From NCBI RefSeq assembly GCF_006716765.1, contig NZ_VFPO01000001.1, positions 2,232,001-2,296,000 of the forward strand: DNA of 64,000 nucleotides. The letters are read 5' to 3'. Origin of the DNA: Actinomadura hallensis. GTDB lineage: Bacteria > Actinomycetota > Actinomycetes > Streptosporangiales > Streptosporangiaceae. This document shows positions 27,399-35,931 of this stretch, piece by piece (position 1 is the stretch's first letter; each line of letters starts with the position of its first letter). Under the pieces are notes generated by a model. The model was not told the DNA's origin. It saw only the letters and a program-made list of their open reading frames with translations, and searched no databases. The position numbers and the translations under genes are program-made.

Positions 27399-27695
27399 CT
27401 AGGCGGCGTTGGCGCGACGCATCCGGCGACGGCGCTCGGACGCGCGCTCGTCTTCGTTGAGGCCGCCCCACGTGCCGTACTTCTCGGGCCTGGAGACCGC
27501 GTAGTCCAGGCATTCCGTGCGGACGGGGCAGCCCATGCAGATCTGCTTCGCCTTGCGCTCACGGATCTCCCGCTCGGGCTGGCGCTCACCGTCGGGACCG
27601 AAGAAGAGGACGAGGTCTTCCCCCCGGCACGCCGCGGCGTCCTGCCAGCCCCAGCTGGGACGAGGGAGGTTTGCCTGCCGACGTACCTGAGCCAT
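27399..27695 (-). CDS. WhiB-family iron-sulfur transcriptional regulator
   Basis: 98 residues. The four cluster cysteines are Cys23 (AACRGED), Cys53, Cys56 and Cys62 (CMGCPVRTEC), followed by the GTWGG turn at 74-78 and a basic RRRRMRR tail for DNA contact. WhiB proteins bind a [4Fe-4S] cluster and usually act with the principal sigma factor on stress, redox or development genes. Which Wbl paralogue it is cannot be settled by eye. The start ATG at 27695 has GGTGGGTG upstream; an open frame to 27923 would add unrelated residues. The 184-base 5' region suggests its own promoter. Confidence 0.93.
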   Translation of the reverse strand: MAQVRRQANLPRPSWGWQDAAACRGEDLVLFFGPDGERQPEREIRERKAKQICMGCPVRTECLDYAVSRPEKYGTWGGLNEDERASERRRRMRRANAA

Positions 27696-27879
27696 GGAAC
27701 ACCCACCTTGATTGGTTTCGAACAATTTCAGGACAAGGACGCTCGACATCCCTCGGATGACATGAAGCCAGAAGCGCCGAATGGTCCAACGTCCGGAGTT
27801 GCCGCTCTGTTCCCCGCCCGGTTGCGCCGGAAACCTGGGGACGTGCGGCGGGAGACCCTCGAATGGGGCCTCAGAGAGA

Positions 27880-28809
27880 TTACACGAGTGCCGCCGTGTT
27901 GAGAAGGGTGAGTTCCCTAACAACGTAGGTTTTCAGGTTCTCCCCGCAGTCCGGCCCGCATGGAGTCGGTTGCTCGACGGACTCGACGATGACCCGGTAA
28001 CGGTTCTCCTGTACTGCAACGACCGCTTCGTGTCGAGTTGTTCCCTCGGTGATCGAGACCACGCTCACCTCGTCCAGGCCGAAGCGGCCGGTGTGCTCCC
28101 GGACGAAGTGCTCGGCGGCCTGCACGGGCTCCGGCGTCCCGCCGCGCCCCCGCAGCCTCTCCAGGACGACCTCGCCCCTCAGGTAGGCGTCGGCCGCCGC
28201 CACCGCCTGCTTCTCGCCGAGGTCGCCGTAGTAGAGCCCGTGGGGAAGACATACCAAGTTCGCCGCAAATCGGTCACCACCGACATGGGTGGTCTCCCAG
28301 ACGAGGTGGTCGAAACGTGCGGTGAGGGCACGGGCGAGCGGCGCGCCGGTACGGGCGCAGCAGGCGTTGCGGCGTCCGTGCGTGCAGACCAGCAGCAGCG
28401 GCTCGGTCACGGGCTCCCCGAGGCCGGGCGAGCGGCCCGCCGCGAGGGCGCCGAGGTCGAGCTCCGCGAGCTCCCCGGGGTCGGCCAGCTCCCGTCCCTC
28501 CATCCAGACCTCCCGGCCGCGCGAGTACGCGGCGTAGACCTGGACGGGCGGGATGCCGGGCCGGCGCCCCGGCCGGCGGATCAGCTGCGGGCGGACGCCG
28601 GCGTCAAGCGCGGCGTGCACGGCCGCGGCGACGGGGGCGGGGTCCGTCAGGTTCTCGACGCGCTCCGGCCACGGCCCGGGGTGCTCGATCAGCAGCCAGG
28701 AGCGCGCCTTCGAGGTCGCGCTCGCCAGGCAGGGCCGTTCCCCCGTGTGGCTGCCGATGCAGTGCCCGCAGCCCTTGCCGCGCGTCAAGGAGGTCCCCCC
28801 GTCGATCAT
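27880..28809 (-). CDS. Sucrase/ferredoxin-like (thioredoxin-like [2Fe-2S]) protein under iron control
   Basis: 309 residues of the Suc_Fer-like family. The N-terminus has CGHCIGSHTGERPCLASATS; the centre has VCTHGRRNACCARTGAPLARAL, the cysteine motif expected for a thioredoxin-fold [2Fe-2S] site, followed by HVGGDRFAANLVCLPHGLYYG. The C-terminus adds CGPDCGEN. The start ATG is placed at 28809 because a DtxR/IdeR box sits at 28817-28835; an ATG at 28845 would put the box inside the gene. It is probably made under iron starvation, perhaps for ferric-siderophore reduction; the target is inferred. Confidence 0.85.
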   Translation of the reverse strand: MIDGGTSLTRGKGCGHCIGSHTGERPCLASATSKARSWLLIEHPGPWPERVENLTDPAPVAAAVHAALDAGVRPQLIRRPGRRPGIPPVQVYAAYSRGREVWMEGRELADPGELAELDLGALAAGRSPGLGEPVTEPLLLVCTHGRRNACCARTGAPLARALTARFDHLVWETTHVGGDRFAANLVCLPHGLYYGDLGEKQAVAAADAYLRGEVVLERLRGRGGTPEPVQAAEHFVREHTGRFGLDEVSVVSITEGTTRHEAVVAVQENRYRVIVESVEQPTPCGPDCGENLKTYVVRELTLLNTAALV

Positions 28810-28816
28810 GAGGCGA

Positions 28817-28835
28817 TTAGGTAAGGGTAACCTAA
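28817..28835 (-). promoter_or_regulatory. DtxR/IdeR/DmdR1 iron box
   Basis: TTAGGTAAGGGTAACCTAA differs from the consensus TTAGGTTAGGCTAACCTAA at two positions. It ends 7 bases before the ATG at 28809, so Fe2+-loaded repressor would cover the transcription start. Confidence 0.88.
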
Positions 28836-28967
28836 TGTAGCCCACCCAAACCCGGCGGGGCGGGATCGGGGTGCACGGAGTACCGCGAGGTCAGGCGGGG
28901 GTCGAGGCGGCGACCGGCCGGTCCCGTCGCGGAACCGGGCGCGTTTCGGGCGTTCCGGGACGCGCCC

Positions 28968-29021
28968 CGGCGCCGTCCGAAGCGCACGTCGGCGCCGTCC
29001 GGAGCGCATGTCGGCACCGTC
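28968..29021. repeat. 22-bp direct repeat, 2.5 copies
   Basis: Two near-identical 22-base units (CGGCGCCGTCCGRAGCGCAYGT) at 28968-28989 and 28990-29011 are followed by a partial third. They lie in the 297-base gap downstream of glpD. Confidence 0.75.
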
Positions 29022-29043
29022 GCCGGGTTCACGGCGGCCGCCC

Positions 29044-29118
29044 GTGTCAGTGCCGCTCGTGTCGGTGCCGCCTGTGTCAGTGTCGCGTGTGTCAGTGTCG
29101 TGTGTGTCAGTGCAGCGC
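29044..29118. repeat. Five tandem 15-bp repeats running into the end of glpD
   Basis: Five copies of a 15-base unit (GTGTCAGTGYCGCYY and variants) run from 29044 to 29118. The last copy contains the glpD stop codon (TCA at 29107-29109 on the plus strand) and its last three codons, so the array may have extended or eroded the C-terminus. Confidence 0.75.
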
Positions 29119-30660
29119 GCCGTGGGGCAGCAGGGCCTCCGCGACGGGCAGCGCCGCCTCCCGGTCGGACGCGACGAGCCCGATGCGGGTGCGGCGGTCG
29201 AGGAGGTCGCCGGCGTCCAGCGCGCCCTCGTGCAGCACCGCCCAGGCCAGCTCCGCCCCGAGGACCGGCAGCCCCGGGACGACCGGTTCGAGCAGGGCGG
29301 GGTCGTCCCTGCCGAGCGCGGTCAGCAGCGGCGCCTCGGTCCCGTACCGGTGGACGAGGCGGGACGGCGCGTCGAGGACGTCCAGCCGGTCCCGCGGGGC
29401 CGCGCCGACGAGCGGCAGCCGGGCGGTCCGGCTCGGCCCGGCGGACAGCCCGCGGGCGCGCACCGCCGCGTCGACGGCGTCCTGCGCCATCCGCCGGTAG
29501 GTGGTCAGCTTGCCGCCGACGATCGTGACGACGCCGTCCCGGGAGGTCAGCACGGCGTGCCTGCGGGAGATGTCGGCGGTGTCGCGGCCCCGCCCGAGGT
29601 CCAGCAGGGGCCGCAGCCCGGCGTACGCGCCGATCACGTCGCCGCGCCGGACGGGGACGTCCAGCGCGGAGCCCAGGATGTCGAGCAGGAACCCGATCTC
29701 GCTCGCCGACGGCTCGGGCACGTCCGGGATCGGGCCGTCGGCGGGCTCGTCGGTGAGGCCGACGTAGACGCGCCCGTCGCCCTGCGGCAGCACGAGCAGG
29801 AAGCGGCTGGCGGCGCCCGGGACCGGGATCTGCATCCCGGCCGTCAGCCCCCGCAGGGTGTCCGCCGCGAGCACGAGGTGGGTGCCGCGCGACGGGCGCA
29901 GGCGCACGCCCTCCACCAGGCCGCCCGCCCAGACGCCCGCGGCGTTCACCACGGCCCTCGCGCGGACGCTGATCTCCCTGCCGGTCAGCTCGTCGCGGAC
30001 GAGCGCGCCGTCCCCGGTCAGCGTCAGCGCCCGGCAGCGGGTCAGGATGCGGGCGCCGTGCCCGGCCGCGGTGCGGGCGAGCGCGGTGACCAGGCGGACG
30101 TCGTCGGACAGCTGGCCGTCCCACGACAGCAGCCCGCCGCGCAGCCCGTGGGCCCGCAGCGGCGGGGCGAGCCGCAGCGTCTCGACCGCCGACAGGCGGC
30201 GCGGGCCGGGCAGCACCGAGCGGGGGGTGCGGGCGGCGAGCCGCAGCACGTCCCCGGCGCGCAGCGCGCCGCGGGCGGCCAGCGCGCGCGACGGCGGCAC
30301 GGTCGCGGTCAACGGCATCACGAACGGCAGCGCGCGGACCAGGTGCGGGGCGGTGCGCCGCATCAGCACCCCGCGCTCGACCGCGCTCTCGTAGGCCACG
30401 TCGACCTGCCCGGACGCGAGGTAGCGCAGCCCTCCGTGGACGAGCTTGGAGCTCCAGCGGGACGTGCCGAACGCCAGGTCGTGGGCGTCGATCGCGGCGA
30501 CCGACAGGCCCCGGGAGGCGGCGTCCAGCGCCGCGCCCGCGCCGGTGGCGCCGAGGCCGACGACGAGGACGTCCACCACCTCGTCCGGCAGTGCGGCGAG
30601 TTCGCGTTCCCTGCGCGTCGCGTTGAGCGAGGTCCGCGGGTCCGGTTCCGATGTGTTCAC
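29107..30660 (-). CDS. glpD: FAD-dependent glycerol-3-phosphate dehydrogenase GlpD
   Basis: 517 residues. The dinucleotide fold VLVVGLGATGAGAALDAASRGLSVAAID and the GTSRWSSKLVHGGLRYLASGQVDVAYESAVERGVL motif are diagnostic of GlpD, which oxidises sn-glycerol-3-phosphate to dihydroxyacetone phosphate at the membrane, passing electrons to quinone. VVNAAGVWA and GGKLTTYRRMAQD are also present. The GTG start at 30660 overlaps the stop of the upstream TetR gene as GTGA, so the regulator and enzyme are co-translated. Gene order matches M. tuberculosis glpD1-Rv2250c-Rv2251-Rv2252. Confidence 0.95.
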   Translation of the reverse strand: MNTSEPDPRTSLNATRRERELAALPDEVVDVLVVGLGATGAGAALDAASRGLSVAAIDAHDLAFGTSRWSSKLVHGGLRYLASGQVDVAYESAVERGVLMRRTAPHLVRALPFVMPLTATVPPSRALAARGALRAGDVLRLAARTPRSVLPGPRRLSAVETLRLAPPLRAHGLRGGLLSWDGQLSDDVRLVTALARTAAGHGARILTRCRALTLTGDGALVRDELTGREISVRARAVVNAAGVWAGGLVEGVRLRPSRGTHLVLAADTLRGLTAGMQIPVPGAASRFLLVLPQGDGRVYVGLTDEPADGPIPDVPEPSASEIGFLLDILGSALDVPVRRGDVIGAYAGLRPLLDLGRGRDTADISRRHAVLTSRDGVVTIVGGKLTTYRRMAQDAVDAAVRARGLSAGPSRTARLPLVGAAPRDRLDVLDAPSRLVHRYGTEAPLLTALGRDDPALLEPVVPGLPVLGAELAWAVLHEGALDAGDLLDRRTRIGLVASDREAALPVAEALLPHGALH

Positions 30661-31331
30661 GGCGCGAGCATCCTCTCCAGGATGTGGCGGAGTTCTTCGT
30701 CGAAGGCGTCTGGGCCGAGTCCGGGGTCGGCGTCGTCGAACATCGTCGGCGCCGACAGCACGTAGGACTGGACGACCAGCAGGATCGACCTCGCCTGCCG
30801 GGCCGGGTGGTCGCGGCGGATGGTCCCGTCCGCGTGCCCGGCCCTGAGCGCCTGCTCGAACAGGTCGAGGAACACCAGCTGGCTGGCGCCGCAGCGGTCC
30901 AGGACGTAGGGGAGCAGCAGCTCCGGGTCCACCTCGACGATCTTGCGGAGCAGCGGGTGGTCGCGGAACGCCCGCACCCCGGCGACCAGGCCGTCCACGA
31001 AGCGCGGGCGGACGGGGCGGCCGTCGTCGGGCGGCTGGAGGGAGTCGCCGAGGCCGACCCATTCGCGGGTCATCAGGTCCGCGACGATCGTGCGGACGTC
31101 CGGCCAGCGGCGGTACAGCGTCATGCGGGACACGCCGGCGCGGCGCGCGATGTCGGTCAGGGTCGTCCGCCGCACCCCGACGGCCAGCACGCAGTCGCGG
31201 GCGGCGTCGAGGACGGCGTCCTGGGCGGTGCGCGCCCTGGTCGCGCCGCCCGCGCCCGCCCCGCCGTCCTCCGGTGCGCCGCGGGCGGCCCGTCCGGGAC
31301 GGCCCGCCTTCTTGTGACGATTCGACGTCAT
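30657..31331 (-). CDS. TetR-family regulator of the glycerolipid cluster
   Basis: 224 residues. A 33-residue basic head precedes a normal TetR helix-turn-helix (GVRRTTLTDIARRAGVSRMTLYRRWPDVRTIVADLM); the C-terminal ligand domain is not recognisable in detail. It is the first gene of the leftward glpD operon and is divergent from the flavoprotein/kinase pair with only 60 bases between, so it probably controls both directions. GTGTCACAGTGTAAGCACAC lies in that gap but is only weakly palindromic. The start at 31331 is the ATG nearest to this gap. Confidence 0.88.
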   Translation of the reverse strand: MTSNRHKKAGRPGRAARGAPEDGGAGAGGATRARTAQDAVLDAARDCVLAVGVRRTTLTDIARRAGVSRMTLYRRWPDVRTIVADLMTREWVGLGDSLQPPDDGRPVRPRFVDGLVAGVRAFRDHPLLRKIVEVDPELLLPYVLDRCGASQLVFLDLFEQALRAGHADGTIRRDHPARQARSILLVVQSYVLSAPTMFDDADPGLGPDAFDEELRHILERMLAP

Positions 31332-31391
31332 GTGTCACAGTGTAAGCACACGAGCCGCGGCAGGCGGCGGTCCGAGAACGGGGAGGCTCGC

Positions 31392-33011
31392 TTGGAGACG
31401 CGCGACATGCTGTGGAGCGGCTGGGGCGACCCGGAGCGGGCCGCGCCGCTGCCCGAGTCCGTGGTGGGACTCCTGCGCGACATGCTCGGCGTGCGGCCCG
31501 CCGAACGGCCCCCGGCCGCCCTCGACGCCGTCGACGTCCCCGCGTGCCGGCTGAACGACGAGGACCTGACCGCGCTGGCGAAGATCGTCGGCGACTCCGG
31601 CGTCCGCGCCGACACCGAGACGCGCGTCCGGCACACCCGCGGCAAGTCGACGCCCGACCTGCTCCGCATCCGCTCCGGCGACGCGGGGGACGCGCCCGAC
31701 GCCGTCGTCCTCCCCGGCGGGCACGACGAGGTGCTCGCGGTGCTGGGGCTCTGCGCGGAGCGCGGGATCGCGGTGGTCCCGTTCGGCGGCGGCACCTCGG
31801 TCGTCGGCGGGCTCGCGCCCGCGGGCGGCGCGGCCTTCGTCGCCCTGGACCTGCGCCGCATGAACGCCCTGGTCTCGGTCGACGAGGTCTCCCGCACGGC
31901 CGTCCTGCAGCCCGGCCTGCGCGCCCCGGACGCCGAGGCGCGGCTGGCCGAGCGCGGCTACACCCTGGGGCACTTCCCGCAGTCGTTCGAGTGGGCGTCG
32001 ATCGGCGGGTTCGCGGCCGCGCGGTCCAGCGGGCAGGCGTCCGCCGGCTACGGGCGCTTCGACGACATGGTGGTCGGGCTGACCGTGGCGACCCCGGAGG
32101 GCACCCTCGACCTCGGCCGGGCGCCGAAGTCCGCGGCCGGCCCCGACCTGCGGCAGCTCGTCCTCGGCTCCGAGGGCGCCCTCGGCGTGATCACCTCCGT
32201 GACCGCGCGGATCCACCCCGTCCCGGAGGCGCGGGAGTACGAGGGCTGGCGGTTCGCGTCGTTCGCCGAGGGCACGGCCGCGCTGCGGCGGCTCGCCCAG
32301 GACGGGCCGCAGCCCACCGTCCTGCGGCTGTCCGACGAGACCGAGACCATGATCGGGCTGGCCGACCCCACCGCGATCGGGGCCGGCTCCCCGGACGGCG
32401 GGCCGCCGTCCCAGTGCCTGGCCGTGCTCGGGTTCGAGGGCACCGCCCGGCAGGTCGCCGACCGGCGGGCCGCGGCGGCGGAGGCGCTGCGCGCGGCGGG
32501 CGGCGAGCCGCTCGGCGCCGAGCCCGGCGAGAAGTGGGAGCGCGGCCGGTTCGACGCCCCCTACCTGCGCGACGCGCTGCTGGACGTCGGCGCCTTCGTG
32601 GAGACGCTGGAGACGGCCGCGTTCTGGCGGGACGTCCCGCGGCTGTACGAGGCCGTCAGGACGGCGCTGATCGGCGCGCTGTCCGGGGCGGGCACGCCGC
32701 CGCTGGTGATGTGCCACATCTCGCACGTGTACCCGTCTGGGGCGTCCCTCTACTTCACCGTCGTGTCCGCGCAGGGCAAGGACGACCCGGTGGCGCACTG
32801 GGACCGGGCCAAGCGGGCCGTCAACGACGCGATCATCGACGCGGGCGGGACGATCAGTCATCATCACGGCGTGGGCACCGACCATCGCGACTGGTACGCC
32901 CGGGAGATCGGGCCGCTGGGCGTCGCGGTGCTCCGCGCCGTCAAGGAGCGGGTCGACCCGGCCGGGATCCTCAACCCGGGCGTCCTCGTCCCGCCGGCCG
33001 CAGAGGAGTGA
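31392..33011 (+). CDS. FAD-binding oxidase/alkyldihydroxyacetonephosphate-synthase-like flavoprotein
   Basis: 539 residues: PCMH-type FAD domain (VVLPGGHDEVLAVLGLCAERGIAVVPFGGGTSVVGG and LGSEGALGVITSVTARIHP) plus FAD-linked oxidase C-terminal domain with the HHH motif (GGTISHHHGVGTDH, near residues 490-492), which in alkyl-DHAP synthase is at the active site. It corresponds by position to M. tuberculosis Rv2251. The start is the TTG at 31392, with GGGGAGG about 6 bases upstream. Together with GlpD and the lipid kinase it suggests glycerol-phosphate or ether-lipid chemistry, but true ether-lipid synthesis is unproven. Confidence 0.88.
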   Translation: METRDMLWSGWGDPERAAPLPESVVGLLRDMLGVRPAERPPAALDAVDVPACRLNDEDLTALAKIVGDSGVRADTETRVRHTRGKSTPDLLRIRSGDAGDAPDAVVLPGGHDEVLAVLGLCAERGIAVVPFGGGTSVVGGLAPAGGAAFVALDLRRMNALVSVDEVSRTAVLQPGLRAPDAEARLAERGYTLGHFPQSFEWASIGGFAAARSSGQASAGYGRFDDMVVGLTVATPEGTLDLGRAPKSAAGPDLRQLVLGSEGALGVITSVTARIHPVPEAREYEGWRFASFAEGTAALRRLAQDGPQPTVLRLSDETETMIGLADPTAIGAGSPDGGPPSQCLAVLGFEGTARQVADRRAAAAEALRAAGGEPLGAEPGEKWERGRFDAPYLRDALLDVGAFVETLETAAFWRDVPRLYEAVRTALIGALSGAGTPPLVMCHISHVYPSGASLYFTVVSAQGKDDPVAHWDRAKRAVNDAIIDAGGTISHHHGVGTDHRDWYAREIGPLGVAVLRAVKERVDPAGILNPGVLVPPAAEE

Positions 33012-33015
33012 GCAC

Positions 33016-33978
33016 ATGCCCGCCTCCGACCGAGGTCCGCGCTCGTTCACCGCGATCGTCAACCCGGCCGCCGGCGACTCCGCCTCGGCCTCGTCGCTGA
33101 TCACGCTCGCGCGGCTGCTGCGCGAGGCGGGCGCCGACGTCGCCGTCGAGTACAGCCGCGGCCTCGACCACGCCACCGGCGTCGCCCGCGCCGCCGCGGA
33201 GACCGGCCGGGTCGTGCTCGGCGTCGGCGGCGACGGCATGGTCGGCTGCGTCGGCGGCGCCCTGGCCGGCATGGAGTCCGGGACGGACGGCGGAGCGGAC
33301 GCCGGAAAGGGCGGCGGGGCGGACGCCCGGCCGGGTCCGGTGTTCGGCATCGTCCCGGCGGGGCGCGGCAACGACTTCGCGCGCCAGCTCGGCGTCCCGT
33401 CCGACCCGGAGGAGCTGGCCAAGCTGCTGCTGGAGGGCGAGCCGCGCGCCGTGGACGCCATCGAGGCCAACGGCACGCCCGTCCTCGGCAGCGTCTACGC
33501 GGGCGTGGACGCCGTCGCCAACGACAACGCCAACAAGACGCGGCTGCTGCGCGGCTCCGCCGCCTACTACTTCGGGGCGCTCCGGGCGATCGTCACCTGG
33601 CGCCCGGCCGACTACCGGATCACCGTGGACGGCGAGGCGTTCGAGCGGCGGGGCTACACCGTCGTCGCCGCCAACTCCGGCTTCTACGGCTTCGGCAGGC
33701 ACATCGCGCCGGACGCCCGCGTGGACGACGGGCTGCTCGACGTGATCCTCATCCGCAGCGCGCCGAAGCGGCTGTTCTTCGCCGTCATGCGGGAACTGGA
33801 GGACGGCTCCCACGTCCGGCGGCCGGAGGTCGAGGTCATGCGGGGCCGCGAGGTGCGGATCGAGCTGACCGGGCCGCCCGCCCGGACGCTGCCGTACGGC
33901 GCGGACGGGGAGCTGCCCGGCGTGCTGCCGGTGACGGCGCGGGTGATGCCCGGCGCGCTCCGCGTGCTGGCCCCCTGA
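33016..33978 (+). CDS. Diacylglycerol-kinase-family lipid kinase (DagK/PimK-like)
   Basis: 320 residues. The catalytic-domain signature GVGGDGMVGCVGGAL and the VPAGRGNDFARQLG motif identify the DAGK_cat family. The C-terminal beta-sandwich includes NSGFYGFGRHIAPDARVDDGLLDV. It is four bases downstream of the flavoprotein stop, with GAGGAG as ribosome site, so the two are one operon. The M. tuberculosis homologue Rv2252 phosphorylates diacylglycerol and phosphatidylinositol mannosides; the substrate here is not known. A Gly/Ala-rich insertion (about residues 90-110) interrupts the nucleotide domain. Confidence 0.9.
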   Translation: MPASDRGPRSFTAIVNPAAGDSASASSLITLARLLREAGADVAVEYSRGLDHATGVARAAAETGRVVLGVGGDGMVGCVGGALAGMESGTDGGADAGKGGGADARPGPVFGIVPAGRGNDFARQLGVPSDPEELAKLLLEGEPRAVDAIEANGTPVLGSVYAGVDAVANDNANKTRLLRGSAAYYFGALRAIVTWRPADYRITVDGEAFERRGYTVVAANSGFYGFGRHIAPDARVDDGLLDVILIRSAPKRLFFAVMRELEDGSHVRRPEVEVMRGREVRIELTGPPARTLPYGADGELPGVLPVTARVMPGALRVLAP

Positions 33979-34416
33979 CGCCGGCCTCCACGATCCCGGG
34001 AGCACCGGGCCGCAGGTTTGGCCACGGCGTTTAGGGCGGTTTACGCCGACATTACGGCCCCTCGGATAGCGTCAGTTACGTCCCGCTTAGGGACCGTTGG
34101 GGCCGTCTGCGGAACGGGTCATGGGAAGGCGACTGCTCGCCGTTCTGGGGGGACTCGTGACCGCCCGCAGGCCGCCCTGGTCGTGGTGGCGCCGGCGTCT
34201 CTGGGGGTGGCGCCGGCGCCCACCACGCGCACCACTTCCGAGCAGAGCGTCCAACGCCACGGCCTTTGCCGCGGCATGTCGCTTGACTGCCGAGTTCGCC
34301 TCCGGCCAGGATCGGCACACCCCCTACCCGAGCCCTTTCCGTCCACGCCGGGCTGCCCGGAACCGGCTCGCGGGAACGCGCCGGACGGAAACGGCTCACG
34401 TGCCGGAGGCGTTTCC
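33979..34416. other. 438-bp region without a supported gene
   Basis: It lies between the lipid kinase and the metallophosphoesterase. Frames are open on both strands, but codon bias is unlike the neighbours. The sequence contains TTTAGGGCGGTTTACG and GGATAGCGTCAGTTACG near 34030-34080, low-G+C words that may be promoter elements, and a GGTGGCGCCGGCG direct repeat at about 34186-34220. The downstream gene may have a long 5' untranslated region. Confidence 0.45.
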
Positions 34417-35931
34417 GTGTGTGCCGAGGAGCATCCCGGGCCCGACAACTCGCGCACCTCCGAGGCGGGCGCGGGCTGGACCTGCCAGAAACCCGGCACG
34501 TTCCACGACCTGCTCCCCGAGCGCGTCGCCGACTTCTCCTGGCGCCGCCCGAGGGTGCTGTGGCGGTCCCGCAACGACGTCCTGGCGCGCCTGTTCGGCG
34601 ACCCCTCCAACGCGATCCGCCGGCGCTGCGTCGCCGCGCTGAGGGAGCGGGGGACGCCCGCCGCGTTCACCGTCCACCGCTCGGAGCCGGAGTTCTCGTT
34701 CGCGCTGCTCGGCGACACCGGTGAGGGCGACCGGTCGCAGTACGCGGTGGTCCCGGCGCTGCTGAACGCCGCCACCGGCACCGACTTCATGATCATCGCG
34801 AGCGACGTGATCTACCCGGCGGGCGACGCGGACGAGTACCCCGACAAGTTCTTCCGCCCCTACCGCGACTACCCCGCCCCCATCTACGCCATCCCCGGCA
34901 ACCACGACTGGTACGACGGCCTGCGCGGCTTCCTCCACGTCTTCTGCGACCTCGACGTGGACTGCTCGCCGCCGCCGTGGCGCGGCCCGCTGTCGTTCCT
35001 GCCCCGCCTGCTGTGGCGCGCGCCGGGCGAAGTGGACGCAGCCGCCCTCGCCGAGGTCCGCCGCCGCTACCGGGGCGCGCCGGGCCAGCAGGCCGTCCAG
35101 CCGGGGCCGTACTGGGCCATCGACACGCCCTCGCTGCGGATCATCGGCGTCGACACCGGCATCACCGGCTCCCTCGACCGGGACCAGGGCCGCTGGCTGC
35201 GAGAGGTCTCCGCCGGGCCGAAACCCAAGCTGCTCGTGACCGGAAAACCGCTCTACGTGGACGACGAGCACCGGCCCGGCGAGATCGAGGGCGGCGGCAC
35301 CGTGGACGAGATCGTCCAGGACCCGGCGCACAACTACGTGGCCGCGATCGGCGGCGACATCCACAACTACCAGCGCTACCCGGTGACGACCGAGGACGGC
35401 CGGACCATCCAGTACATCGTCTCCGGCGGCGGGGGAGCGTTCATGCACGCGACCCACACCATCCCGCGCACCCGCCTCGTCGAGGAGGACCAGTTCCGCT
35501 GCTACCCGCTGCGGGGCGACTCCCTCTCGCGCTACAGCAAGCTGTACGGCCGGTGGCTGCGCCTCCCGAAGCTCTTCGAACTCACCCCGGAGGAGGCCAC
35601 CGCCGCCGTCCAGCACCGCCTCGGCATCCGGCCCGGCCGCGGCTACACCGGCCCCAAGCCGTCCTTCCGCGCCCGCTTCATCGCGGCGCTCCTCGGCGTG
35701 CCGCGCGGCGGCCGGCACCGCCCCCGCTTCCTGCGCGCTCCCGTCCACAAACTGCCGCAGCGGTTCCGCTCGGAACTCGCGGACTGGGACCACCCGCCCT
35801 TCTTCAAGAGCTTCCTGCGCGTCGACGTGACCGAATCGCACCTGCGGATCCGCTGCCACGCCGCCACAGGCTGCGGCGACCACGAAGCCGCCCCACCCTG
35901 CGAAGACGAGGTCACCATCAAGCTGCGTTAG
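34417..35931 (+). CDS. Calcineurin-like metallophosphoesterase
   Basis: 504 residues. Metal motifs in order: LLGDTGEGDRSQY (GD), SDVIYPAGDADEY, IPGNHDWYDG (GNHD), LLVTGKPLY, and GGDIHNYQRYP (GxxH...). The last 170 residues have no named domain and include basic segments (KPSFRARFIAALLG, HKLPQRFRSELADWD). Substrate unknown; no signal peptide is seen. The start chosen is a GTG at 34417, because GGAGG lies 7 bases upstream; the frame is open to 34018 but that part lacks coding character. Downstream is a repeat-rich gap. Confidence 0.85.
   Translation: MCAEEHPGPDNSRTSEAGAGWTCQKPGTFHDLLPERVADFSWRRPRVLWRSRNDVLARLFGDPSNAIRRRCVAALRERGTPAAFTVHRSEPEFSFALLGDTGEGDRSQYAVVPALLNAATGTDFMIIASDVIYPAGDADEYPDKFFRPYRDYPAPIYAIPGNHDWYDGLRGFLHVFCDLDVDCSPPPWRGPLSFLPRLLWRAPGEVDAAALAEVRRRYRGAPGQQAVQPGPYWAIDTPSLRIIGVDTGITGSLDRDQGRWLREVSAGPKPKLLVTGKPLYVDDEHRPGEIEGGGTVDEIVQDPAHNYVAAIGGDIHNYQRYPVTTEDGRTIQYIVSGGGGAFMHATHTIPRTRLVEEDQFRCYPLRGDSLSRYSKLYGRWLRLPKLFELTPEEATAAVQHRLGIRPGRGYTGPKPSFRARFIAALLGVPRGGRHRPRFLRAPVHKLPQRFRSELADWDHPPFFKSFLRVDVTESHLRIRCHAATGCGDHEAAPPCEDEVTIKLR

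Noticed and set aside
27696-27923. N-terminal extension of the WhiB protein
   Set aside because: The extra 76 residues lack family similarity and overlap the neighbouring gene's 3' end; the ATG at 27695 gives a standard WhiB length.
31332-31391. TetR operator in the glpD/flavoprotein divergent gap
   Set aside because: GTGTCACAGTGTAAGCACAC has only 4-5-bp matching arms; an operator is expected here but I cannot define its limits from sequence.
34097-34642. Signal-peptide-like frame MGRRLLAVLGGLVTARRPPW... before the metallophosphoesterase
   Set aside because: It becomes Arg/Pro-rich at once, overlaps the phosphoesterase start in another frame and shows no domain.
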